A stretch of 33,089 nucleotides of DNA from the NCBI GenBank assembly GCA_030263595.1, contig SZPG01000047.1:1-33089 (forward strand), read 5' to 3'. A model generated the notes under the pieces. That model did not search any database. It was not told where the DNA came from and saw nothing but the letters and a program-made list of their open reading frames with translations. This DNA comes from Chloroflexi bacterium CFX6. GTDB taxonomy: Bacteria > Chloroflexota > Anaerolineae > Anaerolineales > Villigracilaceae. The position numbers were made by a program, and so were the translations under genes. Of this stretch, positions 1-7,138 are shown piece after piece; position 1 is the stretch's first letter; each line of letters starts with the position of its first letter.

Positions 1-1678
1 ATTTAGCGCCAATCTCGCGGAACAACTTCAAGGCTTGCTCGTAACTGGCGAGCGCGGCGTCCCGCTCGTCTCGGAACTGTTGCACATCGCCAATCGCCTG
101 AAGCACGTTGGCTTTCAACCGATTATCTGATACGCCCAATTGTAGGCATGTTTCCAGCCATGCAAACCAGTAAATCCATGCTTCCCTGAAATTGTTGTAG
201 AACCAGTTTCTAGGTGTGGTCGTCAGAAGAGCAAGAATATCCGCCTGTTTCTCTCCTTTCGCCCACTCAGATATGTAAAGCAAATTATCCAGTTCTGGCA
301 GGATGAAAGGCATGTTTTCGACACTTGGTATATCGTTATCATCAAACAAATCAACCAGCCACTGCGCCAAAGACGCTTTGGTCTCGTTATACTTCCCGCT
401 CCCTTTGAGTTTCAGCGTGGCATATTCATCCAGCAAATCATGGAGACGGTACCTCACAAGCCCCTCCCCCTCTATTTCAACATCAACGGTTTTGACCAAT
501 GACAGGTTGGTAAATCGTGAGAGAATTTGACGGGCGATTGAAGGCTCCGATTTCCACAGATAGGAGATCGCTTTCATCGAAAAACCAGTCGGATGGAAGG
601 CGGAAAGCATTCGAAACTTTTCCTGGTCCTCTTCGCTCAAATCGTCGTAACTGATGTCGAAGATATACTCCATATCCCACCTTGCGTCACCCTCCATCTT
701 CAATTCGGAAAATTTCGTCTGTGCGATCTCGAAATAACGCGCCACAGGTTTCTTGATGCCTTCGAATTGGCGAATGCGGCGCGCGGCGATCTCCATTGCC
801 AGCGGGTTGAACCTGCAACGGTCAGCCAGTTTTTCGATGGATTCCAACTCTGCCTTTACAACCTCATTTCCTAAAATGGCTTCGAACAATTCACGCGCCT
901 GTTCCCAGTTCATCGAGTCCAAAGGAAAAGTTTTGACTCCGCCGATCTGTTGTATGCGGCTGGTCACCAATGCCGCGCACGGGCTGGGCGGCAAAAGGTC
1001 TCCTAAATTTGCCAGAGATTCCTGCCTCACATCATCCAGTATGACAAGGAATTTGTGATTTCGATAGGCGTATTGCAATTCATTTTTTAGATGTTCGTAG
1101 GTGTCTGTCGGCAGGGATTGAATGCCGCATTTTGTCAGCATTTCGCCGATCACTTGCAGCGGCTTCTTCTCGCCCACGTCCATCCACAATACTTCAAATT
1201 CATCCTGCAACACTTCCGCGGTCCTTTTTGCAAGTTCGGTCTTTCCCAGACCGCCTGGAGCCTGCACGCCAATGATCGCTCCGCTGCCGCCATTCCGAAT
1301 GAATGAGATGACGTCATCTTCGATCTTGCCGCGGTGGACGTAGGTTTCGACCCTTGCAGCCGGGATAAATCCAATAGTTGGGTGAACCTCGGGTTCGGGC
1401 AGTGGCGCTTCATGGTAATGCTCGACTTTCTCGAAATACTTGCTGCTATCTTTCATTTCGATCTTTCGAGCCGGTTGGTCTTTTGTTTTTTGCAAACCCA
1501 GCCATCCCCCAATCCCTGCACCCGCCCCGACCAAAAATTGTAATACATCGAAGATCCACTTTCCCAGCCCAACAGGCTCCGCGGTAGTCAAATTATCAAA
1601 CCACGAGAAGAGCGCGCCTAGCACGAACGCGCCCCCCAGCAAAATGAGAGCAATTGGAAATATCTTTGACTTTGTCAT
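1..1678 (-). CDS. Membrane-anchored NB-ARC (STAND) ATPase with C-terminal TPRs, partial
   Basis: The gene begins at the ATG at 1678 and runs off the left edge with 559 codons present and no stop. Two hydrophobic segments (about residues 6-26 and 41-62) are followed by an NB-ARC domain: P-loop GGLGKT ending at residue 147, Walker B LVILDDV with LDD at 214-216, an LVTSR (RNBS-B-like) strand, an NPLAMEIA motif in place of GLPL, and RLHDLL as the MHD equivalent. The visible end (LQAIGDVQQF..., AALASYEQALKLF) has the pattern of a tetratricopeptide repeat, so a TPR array should continue outside the window. STAND proteins are ATP-switched signalling or defence platforms; here membrane helices stand where an effector domain is often found. 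An AGGTG ribosome site precedes the ATG. Ligand and output cannot be told from the sequence. Confidence 0.85.
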   Translation of the reverse strand, partial: MTKSKIFPIALILLGGAFVLGALFSWFDNLTTAEPVGLGKWIFDVLQFLVGAGAGIGGWLGLQKTKDQPARKIEMKDSSKYFEKVEHYHEAPLPEPEVHPTIGFIPAARVETYVHRGKIEDDVISFIRNGGSGAIIGVQAPGGLGKTELAKRTAEVLQDEFEVLWMDVGEKKPLQVIGEMLTKCGIQSLPTDTYEHLKNELQYAYRNHKFLVILDDVRQESLANLGDLLPPSPCAALVTSRIQQIGGVKTFPLDSMNWEQARELFEAILGNEVVKAELESIEKLADRCRFNPLAMEIAARRIRQFEGIKKPVARYFEIAQTKFSELKMEGDARWDMEYIFDISYDDLSEEDQEKFRMLSAFHPTGFSMKAISYLWKSEPSIARQILSRFTNLSLVKTVDVEIEGEGLVRYRLHDLLDEYATLKLKGSGKYNETKASLAQWLVDLFDDNDIPSVENMPFILPELDNLLYISEWAKGEKQADILALLTTTPRNWFYNNFREAWIYWFAWLETCLQLGVSDNRLKANVLQAIGDVQQFRDERDAALASYEQALKLFREIGAK

Positions 1679-1714
1679 CCGTCACCTCTCCCCTGCTCGC
1701 GCGGGGTTGCTCCT

Positions 1715-1743
1715 ATTGTAGGGAAAAACGCCTCGAAACACAA
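1715..1743 (-). promoter_or_regulatory. Predicted promoter of the NB-ARC gene
   Basis: On the minus strand TTGTGT and TACAAT are separated by 17 bp. The predicted start leaves a leader of about 30 nt containing a CCCC/GGGG hairpin and the ribosome binding site. Confidence 0.45.
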
Positions 1744-1770
1744 GAGTTTTTCATTGCCAAACCATAATCT

Positions 1771-1806
1771 TCAATTCTCCAATCTCCAGCCTCTTCTCTC
1801 AACTAC
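1771..1806. repeat. CAATCTC-type pyrimidine-rich heptanucleotide repeat
   Basis: Degenerate 7-nt units (CAATCTC, CAGCCTC, TTCTCTC) run in tandem in the space upstream of the NB-ARC gene. A related stretch occurs at 2866-2902. Confidence 0.45.
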
Positions 1807-1830
1807 CACGAGTTCTCCAAATTCCGAGGA

Positions 1831-1862
1831 GATTGCTTCGCGAAGTGCGCTCGCAATGACAT
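1831..1862. repeat. Half copy of the TGTCATTGCGAG palindromic element
   Basis: This is the right half of a dispersed palindromic element: GATTGCTTCG followed by the terminal CTCGCAATGACA. Fuller copies lie at 2694-2780, 7719-7802, 27291-27370 and 33024-33089. Confidence 0.7.
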
Positions 1863-1866
1863 GGAA

Positions 1867-2673
1867 TCACCACACCCCCGCCGCCGCCTTCACGCTCTCC
1901 CGCGGAGACAACGCGATCGCCTCCTTTTTGCAGACCGCGCGGCAGGCGCCGCATCCGTAACAGGCGGTCGGGTCAACGACCACCTTCCTGTTGTTCGAGG
2001 AATAACGGATCGCGCCGTACTGGCATTGTCTCATGCACAGGCGGCATCCGTTGCAAGAGTCCGGGGAGACCTCCGCCACCCACTCGGCGCGGAACATGAC
2101 GGGGTAATCCCTGCGGGCGTGGGTGATGCGGTACGCCATGCAATCCTGGTCGCAGTTGCACAATCCGCCGATGAAAGGGGTCTTGAACGTCCACACCGAA
2201 TGGACGAGTCCCTCCTTATCCAGTTTGCGGATGGACTCGAGCGCCTCCTCCTTCGTCAGCGTTTCGAGACTGAACGAATCGTCGAGCGCGTCCATCAACT
2301 CCCTGTCCATGGTCAAGCCGTAACAATAGCGGGCGTTCATGTTCCCCGTGGTGACGCGGCGGCACACGCAGGGAAGCCTCACCGCGCCCTGCACCAGTTC
2401 GAAGATCCTTTCCACGTCCTCGATGGGAACGACCTGCCCGTAATGATCCGCTTTCTGGCTGCGGATCAGGATGGGTCGTGCCAGACTCATCCACGGGGTA
2501 TGACGAATGCGATCCAGTTGCGCGATGCTCTTCGGCGCGCGTTTGTGGAATCCGTTCAGGAATTGCGCGGTGTACGCGCGCCGATCGTTTTGGTCCAGTA
2601 ATTCGAGCGAGTAATTTTCCATCGCCAGGTACCACTTCCTCCCCTCTCCGTGTTGCGTACAGAATTCACACAT
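1867..2673 (-). CDS. 4Fe-4S ferredoxin-type protein with two clusters
   Basis: A 268-residue iron-sulfur protein. The C-terminal third has two classical CxxCxxCxxxC sets, C207-C210-C213-C217 and C238-C241-C244-C248, the arrangement of a 2[4Fe-4S] ferredoxin domain. The long N-terminal part is also Cys-rich (C2, C5; C102, C104, C117; CNCDQDC at 172-178), which could hold a further metal site; the sequence does not show which metal. An electron-transfer role follows from the ferredoxin domain, but the partner is unknown. The start is the ATG at 2673 because GAGGAGG lies about 6 nt upstream; a longer in-frame extension would translate a palindromic repeat. It is divergent from the radical SAM gene, so a shared redox function is possible but unproven. 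Confidence 0.8.
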   Translation of the reverse strand: MCEFCTQHGEGRKWYLAMENYSLELLDQNDRRAYTAQFLNGFHKRAPKSIAQLDRIRHTPWMSLARPILIRSQKADHYGQVVPIEDVERIFELVQGAVRLPCVCRRVTTGNMNARYCYGLTMDRELMDALDDSFSLETLTKEEALESIRKLDKEGLVHSVWTFKTPFIGGLCNCDQDCMAYRITHARRDYPVMFRAEWVAEVSPDSCNGCRLCMRQCQYGAIRYSSNNRKVVVDPTACYGCGACRAVCKKEAIALSPRESVKAAAGVW

Positions 2674-2693
2674 GCCAGCCTCCTCTTTCCTCA

Positions 2694-2780
2694 TGTCATT
2701 GCGAGCCGCAGGCGAAGCAACCCCCTCACGAATGGACACATCCCGTACAATAAAGGAGACGGCTTCGCTTCTGGCCTCGA
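2694..2780. repeat. TGTCATTGCGAG palindromic element in the ferredoxin-gene leader
   Basis: The left end TGTCATTGCGAG and GAAGCAACCCCCT are followed by a diverged centre and the right-hand arm GGAGACGGCTTCGCTT...CCTCG. The element lies between the predicted promoter of the ferredoxin-type gene and its ribosome binding site, so it should be transcribed as part of the mRNA leader. Confidence 0.65.
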
Positions 2781-2822
2781 TACCTTCGTACTCGACCAGC
2801 GCTCGCAACGACAGATAGAGTC

Positions 2823-2850
2823 AGTATATCCACACGGAGTTGACTTTCAA
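2823..2850 (-). promoter_or_regulatory. Predicted promoter of the ferredoxin-type gene
   Basis: On the minus strand TTGAAA and TATACT are separated by 16 bp. The implied leader is about 140 nt and contains the palindromic element at 2694-2780. Confidence 0.5.
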
Positions 2851-2908
2851 AGTGACATTCCTCCCCATTCTCCAATCCTCTAATTCTCCAATTCTCTTTT
2901 TTAACCGC

Positions 2909-2937
2909 TTGCAAAATTAGAACATCTGTCCTATAAT
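2909..2937 (+). promoter_or_regulatory. Strong promoter giving a leaderless radical SAM mRNA
   Basis: TTGCAA, a 17-bp spacer and a perfect TATAAT end exactly 6 bp before the ATG at 2944. A normal start site 6-7 bp downstream of the -10 box would coincide with the initiation codon, and there is no Shine-Dalgarno sequence. Confidence 0.7.
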
Positions 2938-2943
2938 CAGCCC

Positions 2944-4167
2944 ATGAACCCGCTCGATACCCTGGTCGAACTCTCCAGCCAGATGGAGTTGGAACACGCG
3001 GAGGAGGCGCGTGGCGGTCTCGATCCGCGCCGAACGCTGCCCGACCGACATCGCCGTATCGAGACCAAGCCCGCTTGTTTCACCCCTAAAGCCCGCCCGG
3101 AGTTTACCGAACGGGAACAAAGAGCCGCGTTCATCCATCCCGCGCAACTGCCCAACGGAAAACAGATCAAACTGCTGAAGACCCTGCTCTCGTCCGCGTG
3201 CGAACGGGATTGTTACTACTGTCCATTCCGCGCGGGACGCGATTTCCGCCGCGCCACGTTCAAGCCGGACGAATTCGCCGGTCTGTTCATGAAACTGCAT
3301 AAGGCGAACATCGCCGAGGGCATCTTCCTCAGTTCGGGCATCGCGGCGGGCGGAGCGAACACGCAAAACAGACTGCTCGACACGGCGGAGATCCTGCGCG
3401 GGAAACTTGGCTTTCGCGGCTACCTGCATCTCAAGATCATGCCCGGCGCGGAGAAGGGACAGGTCGAGCGCGCCATGCAACTCGCCGACCGCGTCTCGGT
3501 CAACCTCGAAGCGCCGAACACCGAACGACTGGCGAGGCTTGCGCCGCATAAAGTCTTTCTCGAAGAGCTGCTGCAACCGTTGAGATGGGTCGAGGAGATT
3601 CGCAGGTCGCAGCCCGCGCACAAATTCTGGAACGGACGGCATCCCTCCACGGTCACGCAATTCGTCGCCGGCGGCGCGGACGAAAGCGACCTCGAACTGT
3701 TGACCACGACCGACTGGCTGATGAAGAACGTACGACTCAAGCGCGCCTACTTCTCCGCCTTCCATCCCATCCACGATACGCCGCTCGAAAACAAGCCTGC
3801 GGTTGATCCCCTGCGTGAACATCGTTTATATCAGGCCTCGTTCCTGCTGCGGGATTACGGATTCGATCTCGAGGAAATGCCGTTCACGCGTGACGGGAAT
3901 TTGCCCCTCCCGACAGACCCGAAACTCGCCTGGGCGCAGATGAACCTCATCGAGCGTCCGCTGGAGATCAATCGGGCGGAGAAACGCGAATTGCTGCGCG
4001 TGCCAGGCATCGGGTTGAAGGGAGCCGAGGCGATCCTCCAGGCGCGGCGCCGCGGCAGGCTGCGCGATCTGTCGTCCCTCCGCAAATTGGGAATCATCTC
4101 TGAACGCGCCGCCCCGTTCGTTCTGCTCGACGGCCGGCGTCCTGCAAGTCAACTGGCGATGTTCTGA
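2944..4167 (+). CDS. Putative DNA modification/repair radical SAM protein with C-terminal HhH
   Basis: A 407-residue radical SAM enzyme. The cluster-binding motif is C86-x3-C90-x2-C93 (CERDCYYC), followed by a TIM-barrel-like region with LSSGIAAGGANTQNRLLDTA and KIMPGAEKGQVE. The C-terminus carries a helix-hairpin-helix DNA-binding motif (VPGIGLKGAEAILQARR, about residues 348-365). Length and order fit the family annotated as putative DNA modification/repair radical SAM proteins (TIGR03916-like), members of which often neighbour a uracil-DNA glycosylase-like gene; no such neighbour is seen here. The family's reaction is not established as far as I know. The start is the first ATG after the promoter, with no leader. 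The gene is monocistronic in appearance; the next gene is convergent. Confidence 0.85.
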   Translation: MNPLDTLVELSSQMELEHAEEARGGLDPRRTLPDRHRRIETKPACFTPKARPEFTEREQRAAFIHPAQLPNGKQIKLLKTLLSSACERDCYYCPFRAGRDFRRATFKPDEFAGLFMKLHKANIAEGIFLSSGIAAGGANTQNRLLDTAEILRGKLGFRGYLHLKIMPGAEKGQVERAMQLADRVSVNLEAPNTERLARLAPHKVFLEELLQPLRWVEEIRRSQPAHKFWNGRHPSTVTQFVAGGADESDLELLTTTDWLMKNVRLKRAYFSAFHPIHDTPLENKPAVDPLREHRLYQASFLLRDYGFDLEEMPFTRDGNLPLPTDPKLAWAQMNLIERPLEINRAEKRELLRVPGIGLKGAEAILQARRRGRLRDLSSLRKLGIISERAAPFVLLDGRRPASQLAMF

Positions 4168-4201
4168 ATGTGATACGGATGGGCGCGTCGCGGTACGTTC
4201 G

Positions 4202-4762
4202 TTACAGCGCGATCCAGCCGCCGCGCAAGCCCTCGCGCACAGCCTCGGCGCGGTTGGTCACGCTCAACTTCGCGTAAATGGACGAGACGTGAAACTTCAC
4301 CGTATGTTCGCTGATGCCCAGCGACGCGGCGATCTGTTTGTTCGCCAGTCCCCTCGCCAATAACCCCAACACCTCGACCTCCCGATCCGTGAGCGGACCC
4401 TGCGACGACGTTTCGCTTTCCGACGCAAACAACAACATTGGCGCGCCCACGATCAGTCCCTGCGACAGCGCGTGGATGGCGGCGATCAACTCCTCTGCGG
4501 ACGCCTCCGTCGGCAGGATTCCCCACACACGATTCGAACGCTTCATTTCCCCGACGTTGACCTGCCCCTCGCTCAAAAGCAGAATCCCAGCCGAATCGTT
4601 TTCCACCAACTGAATCGTCGAAGCGGACGCGACGATCACGTCCGCTTCATTTTCTTCGTCCAGGGAATCATTCACGATCCGAATCTTGTCATCCGAGGCA
4701 AGTAGCGCGGACAATCCCGCGCGCAGGGCTGGCGACGAGACACGCAACAGGACTCGAATCAC
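4202..4762 (-). CDS. LuxR-family regulator with degenerate receiver domain
   Basis: A 186-residue NarL/FixJ-type regulator. The C-terminal LuxR helix-turn-helix is intact (LTDREVEVLGLLARGLANKQ, then ISEHTVKFHVSSIYAKL, about residues 124-182). The N-terminal half has receiver length and an RVLLRVSSPALRAGLSALL opening, but the acidic pair normally after strand 1 is missing (RVSS), the phosphoacceptor region reads DVIVASAS instead of ending in Asp, and the conserved Lys region reads GILPTE. It is therefore probably not controlled by phosphorylation. The start is a GTG 7 bp after the stop of the HtrA-like gene, so the two are co-transcribed and probably translationally coupled. Confidence 0.85.
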   Translation of the reverse strand: MIRVLLRVSSPALRAGLSALLASDDKIRIVNDSLDEENEADVIVASASTIQLVENDSAGILLLSEGQVNVGEMKRSNRVWGILPTEASAEELIAAIHALSQGLIVGAPMLLFASESETSSQGPLTDREVEVLGLLARGLANKQIAASLGISEHTVKFHVSSIYAKLSVTNRAEAVREGLRGGWIAL

Positions 4763-4769
4763 ATTCTTT

Positions 4770-5666
4770 TCACTTTCTCTCGCCCACGATCACGTTGACC
4801 GTCTCCGGCCTGCCGCCGCGCAACACCTCCACCGTAATGGATTTGCCGATCGTCTCGCTGTGAAGCGCGGCGAACAGGTCGTCCGGGTCGCTGACGGATT
4901 GCCCGCCGATCGCCACGATCGTATCGCCCACGAACAGACCGCCCTTTTGCGCGGGTCCGTTCTCTTCGAGCCACAATAGCAGCAAGCCAGTGTTTTGTTC
5001 GCGCTCGAGCGATTTGCGCGCGGCTTCGGGAATCTCGACCGGCTGTGTGCGGACTCCGAGATAGCCGCGTTTGACCGATCCGTGTCTGGCGAGCGAATCC
5101 GCAATGCGCCACGCCACCTTGACGGGGATGGTGAGCAACGATCCGCGCGTCAAGCCCGAGGTGTTGATGCCCAGCGCTTCGCCCTCCGCATTGACGAGCG
5201 CTCCGCCGGAGAAGCCGGGATAATTGGTCGTTTCGGTCTGGATGTACTCATCGAGCAAGCCGCCCCGATGCGTGCGCGCCGGTCCTGCAATGGCAGTGAC
5301 GATGCCCCACGAGGCTTGCATCCCCGCCCCGCTCGGGCGACCCAATGCCATCACGAGTTGACCGACCTTGACGGAATCGGAGGTCTGGGCGGGGGTCAAT
5401 GCCTTTTGGTCGAGGCGAATCAGGGCGAGGTCCGAACCGGGGTCGCGTCCCGCGAGAGTCGCTTCGAGCATCCTGCCATCCGCCAAGCCGACACGGATGC
5501 CGTCTTCGCGCGTCACCGCGTGATCGGCAGTGAGGACGAGGTCTTCCGCGTAGGCGATGCCGCTGGCGGGAAACCGTTTGCGCGCGTCCACGAGGACGGT
5601 GTATGCGCCGCCCTTTTCGACGGCGGCGGTCAATGCGTTCGAAAAATCCGAAAGAGGGTTGGACAT
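4770..5666 (-). CDS. HtrA/DegP-like trypsin-fold protease with PDZ domain, no signal peptide
   Basis: A 298-residue S1C-type protease. The triad is visible as H49 (LTADHAV), D79 (GSDLALIRL) and S153 in GFSGGAL; the usual Asn before the Ser is Phe. One PDZ domain follows (about residues 202-295: RGYLGVRT, GLLLLWLEENGPAQKGGLFVG). DegP/HtrA proteins are normally exported or membrane-anchored, but this one begins with MSNPLSDFSNALTAAVEK, which is neither a signal peptide nor a membrane helix, so it is probably cytoplasmic. The ATG at 5666 is preceded by GGAG. It is the first gene of an operon with the LuxR regulator, suggesting linked stress or quality-control roles (inference). Confidence 0.85.
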   Translation of the reverse strand: MSNPLSDFSNALTAAVEKGGAYTVLVDARKRFPASGIAYAEDLVLTADHAVTREDGIRVGLADGRMLEATLAGRDPGSDLALIRLDQKALTPAQTSDSVKVGQLVMALGRPSGAGMQASWGIVTAIAGPARTHRGGLLDEYIQTETTNYPGFSGGALVNAEGEALGINTSGLTRGSLLTIPVKVAWRIADSLARHGSVKRGYLGVRTQPVEIPEAARKSLEREQNTGLLLLWLEENGPAQKGGLFVGDTIVAIGGQSVSDPDDLFAALHSETIGKSITVEVLRGGRPETVNVIVGERK

Positions 5667-5855
5667 GTTGACTCCTTATATCACACTATGTTGATCGAAC
5701 CAAGCACGGACAGTGTACCGCTGATGGAACTCGTACACATCGGGAGAACGGGCGGTCGAGGGACTGGTCTTTCGGGTGGGTCGTTTGCCATCCGAAGGCG
5801 ATGTGAATATCGCGGCGCAACAACCTTAAAGTTTTCGATTCGCCGTTTTGTACTC
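5667..5855. other. Intergenic space, no gene recognised
   Basis: This is the promoter-proximal part of a 372-bp divergent intergenic region. No tRNA-like fold, long open frame of credible composition or repeat family could be recognised here. Confidence 0.4.
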
Positions 5856-5883
5856 TTGAAATAATGAACATAATCGTTATACT
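5856..5883 (+). promoter_or_regulatory. Predicted promoter of the SET-domain gene
   Basis: TTGAAA and TATACT are separated by 16 bp in an AT-rich stretch. The implied mRNA leader before the SET gene is about 150 nt. Confidence 0.5.
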
Positions 5884-5919
5884 TTATAACTGATGTTACG
5901 CAGAAATTATATTGGTCAT

Positions 5920-5993
5920 CGTAATGCGACATTCATGTCGCTCCTGCCCAGGAAACGCCTGAAAAGCGAGACGCTACGCAGTCTCGCGTTACG
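5920..5993 (+). promoter_or_regulatory. Structured mRNA leader (multi-hairpin junction)
   Basis: Within 74 nt there are three perfect hairpins: GCGACA/TGTCGC with a 4-nt loop (5926-5941), TCCTG/CAGGA with a 2-nt loop (5942-5953) and GCGAGAC/GTCTCGC with an 8-nt loop (5966-5987). The outer segments CGTAAT and GTTACG can close them with one G-U pair. No poly-U follows, so it is not a terminator. It could be a cis-regulatory RNA, a protein-binding leader or a repeat. Confidence 0.35.
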
Positions 5994-6038
5994 GGTATCA
6001 TTGCGTACAGATGCAGTCGAGGAGAAAGGAATATCGTC

Positions 6039-6524
6039 ATGGCGACCATGGATACGCTTACCATCAAAACAGAGAATAAATTTAGAAGTCTGGTGACGAA
6101 GCGTGCATATAATAAAGGCGAAGTAATCTGCGAGATCCCGACCGAGAAGATCGTGAGCAAGCCGAATCGCTTCACCGTTCAAATTGACCGCGACAAGCAC
6201 ACGGATGTGGGTAAACTGGCGGCGTTGAATCACTCGTGCGATCCCAACGTGATCCTGGACACCGAACACCTGTTGATGTACGCCTGCAGGGACATCGAAA
6301 AGGGCGACGAACTTTCCTTCTTCTATCCCTCCACCGAATGGGAGATGGACGCGCCCTTCATCTGCCTGTGCGGCGCGTCGAACTGCATCCACGTGGTGGC
6401 GGGCGCGCGCTTCCTGCCGCTTTCCACGCTGGAGCATCACTTCCTGAACAGGCACATCCGCGAATATATGATCGAATTGCTGAACGACACGGAACTGCAC
6501 CTGAAGAAGTTGCAGGAGGCGTGA
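6039..6524 (+). CDS. SET-domain protein (putative protein-lysine methyltransferase)
   Basis: A 161-residue compact SET protein. The SAM/substrate-site motif NHSCDPN is at residues 64-70, followed by ACRDIEKGDELSFFY (the GEEL.xxY-type motif) and a post-SET cysteine set (C109, C111, C116 in FICLCGASNC) that with the motif Cys would bind zinc. SET proteins transfer a methyl group from S-adenosylmethionine to lysine side chains; the target here is unknown. The start at 6039 is the first of two in-frame ATGs (the second is at 6048), with a purine-rich GGAGAAAGGA about 10 nt upstream. The gene stands alone, with a structured leader in front and a strong terminator behind. Confidence 0.85.
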   Translation: MATMDTLTIKTENKFRSLVTKRAYNKGEVICEIPTEKIVSKPNRFTVQIDRDKHTDVGKLAALNHSCDPNVILDTEHLLMYACRDIEKGDELSFFYPSTEWEMDAPFICLCGASNCIHVVAGARFLPLSTLEHHFLNRHIREYMIELLNDTELHLKKLQEA

Positions 6525-6531
6525 GGAGCAG

Positions 6532-6570
6532 AAAACCTTCCGGGATTTCGATCTTTCGGAAGGTTTTTTG
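6532..6570 (+). terminator. Rho-independent terminator of the SET gene
   Basis: AAAACCTTCCG pairs with CGGAAGGTTTT around a loop of about 14 nt, and the hairpin ends in a run of T residues. It lies immediately after the SET stop codon. Confidence 0.9.
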
Positions 6571-6627
6571 TTTTCCCTGGTTCATAAAAGGGATCGGGTG
6601 ATTTCTTGATAAAATTGGGCAGGGAAA

Positions 6628-6807
6628 ATGAACGAAGCCGATACTTGCAGGACTTACGTATTACCAAAACTCAGGTCTGCGGGTTGGGAGGATGAACAGA
6701 TCTCCGAGCAGATGGTCTTGACGCCTGGGCGGATCGTGCCGATCGGCGACAGGCACATCCGCAAGGAAGGCTTGCGCCCGGATAAAGCATTCAAAGGTGA
6801 ACCATGA
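6628..6807 (+). pseudogene. hsdR: hsdR 5' end joined to an hsdS-like 3' end (59-codon relic)
   Basis: An open frame of 59 codons starts MNEADTCRTYVLPKLRSAGW, which matches the N-terminus typical of type I restriction endonuclease R subunits (about 800-1000 residues when complete). After residue 50 it changes abruptly to RPDKAFKGEP and stops. The DKAFKGE tail is what type I specificity subunits end with, and the same tail closes the hsdS relic at 7712. The frame therefore looks like a deletion joint between the start of hsdR and the end of an hsdS-like gene. AGGGAAA precedes the ATG, so a short peptide could still be made, but no enzymatic function remains. Confidence 0.65.
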
Positions 6808-6894
6808 AGAGCGACCTATCCCCCGTCCCCTCCCCAAATGGGAAGGGGTGCCTGCTGGCGAAGGTCAACATGCAAATTGAGAAGTTGCCCGCGT

Positions 6895-6900
6895 TATAAT
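6895..6900 (+). promoter_or_regulatory. -10 box of the VapBC-type operon
   Basis: A perfect TATAAT lies 16 bp before the antitoxin ATG. A weak TGCAAA is 18 bp upstream. The predicted leader is only about 10 nt but includes GGAGG. Confidence 0.5.
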
Positions 6901-6916
6901 TGCCGTGGAGGTTGCC

Positions 6917-7138
6917 ATGACTCTTTTAGAACAAATCGAAAAGCAATTGAGTCTCCTGCCGCCTGACAAACAGGAAGAAGTGATGGATTTCATCGCCTTC
7001 CTGCAGCAGAAGTCGGGCGTCTTGCCGCCTGTTAAACGCGCTTCGCTCAAAAAACATGCCGCCTTCGGGTCGTGGAAACATCGCAAAATAGACGCTGTCA
7101 AGTATCAGCAATATCTGCGCGCCGAGTGGGGCAGTTAG
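6917..7138 (+). CDS. DUF2281-like (VapB-type) antitoxin
   Basis: A 73-residue protein starting MTLLEQIEKQLSLLPPDKQ, followed by EEVMDFIAFLQQK. This N-terminal helical signature is typical of DUF2281 antitoxins that pair with PIN-domain toxins. The C-terminal part (FGSWKHRKIDAVKYQQYLRAEW) would wrap the toxin. The ATG at 6917 is preferred over a GTG 12 bp upstream because GGAGG sits 5 nt before it. The stop codon abuts the toxin ATG directly, so translation is coupled. By analogy the antitoxin, alone or with toxin, should repress its own promoter. Confidence 0.8.
   Translation: MTLLEQIEKQLSLLPPDKQEEVMDFIAFLQQKSGVLPPVKRASLKKHAAFGSWKHRKIDAVKYQQYLRAEWGS

Noticed and set aside
2917..3822. A 301-codon minus-strand frame opposite the radical SAM gene
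   Set aside because: It overlaps conserved radical SAM coding sequence completely and shows no domain of its own.
4995..5864. A 289-codon plus-strand frame opposite the HtrA-like gene
   Set aside because: It is antisense to the catalytic motifs of the protease, and its composition is typical of a shadow frame.
5893..6096. A 67-codon frame in the SET-gene leader as a possible leader peptide
   Set aside because: No ribosome site precedes it, it crosses the hairpins and overlaps the SET start out of frame, so the RNA structure is the simpler explanation.
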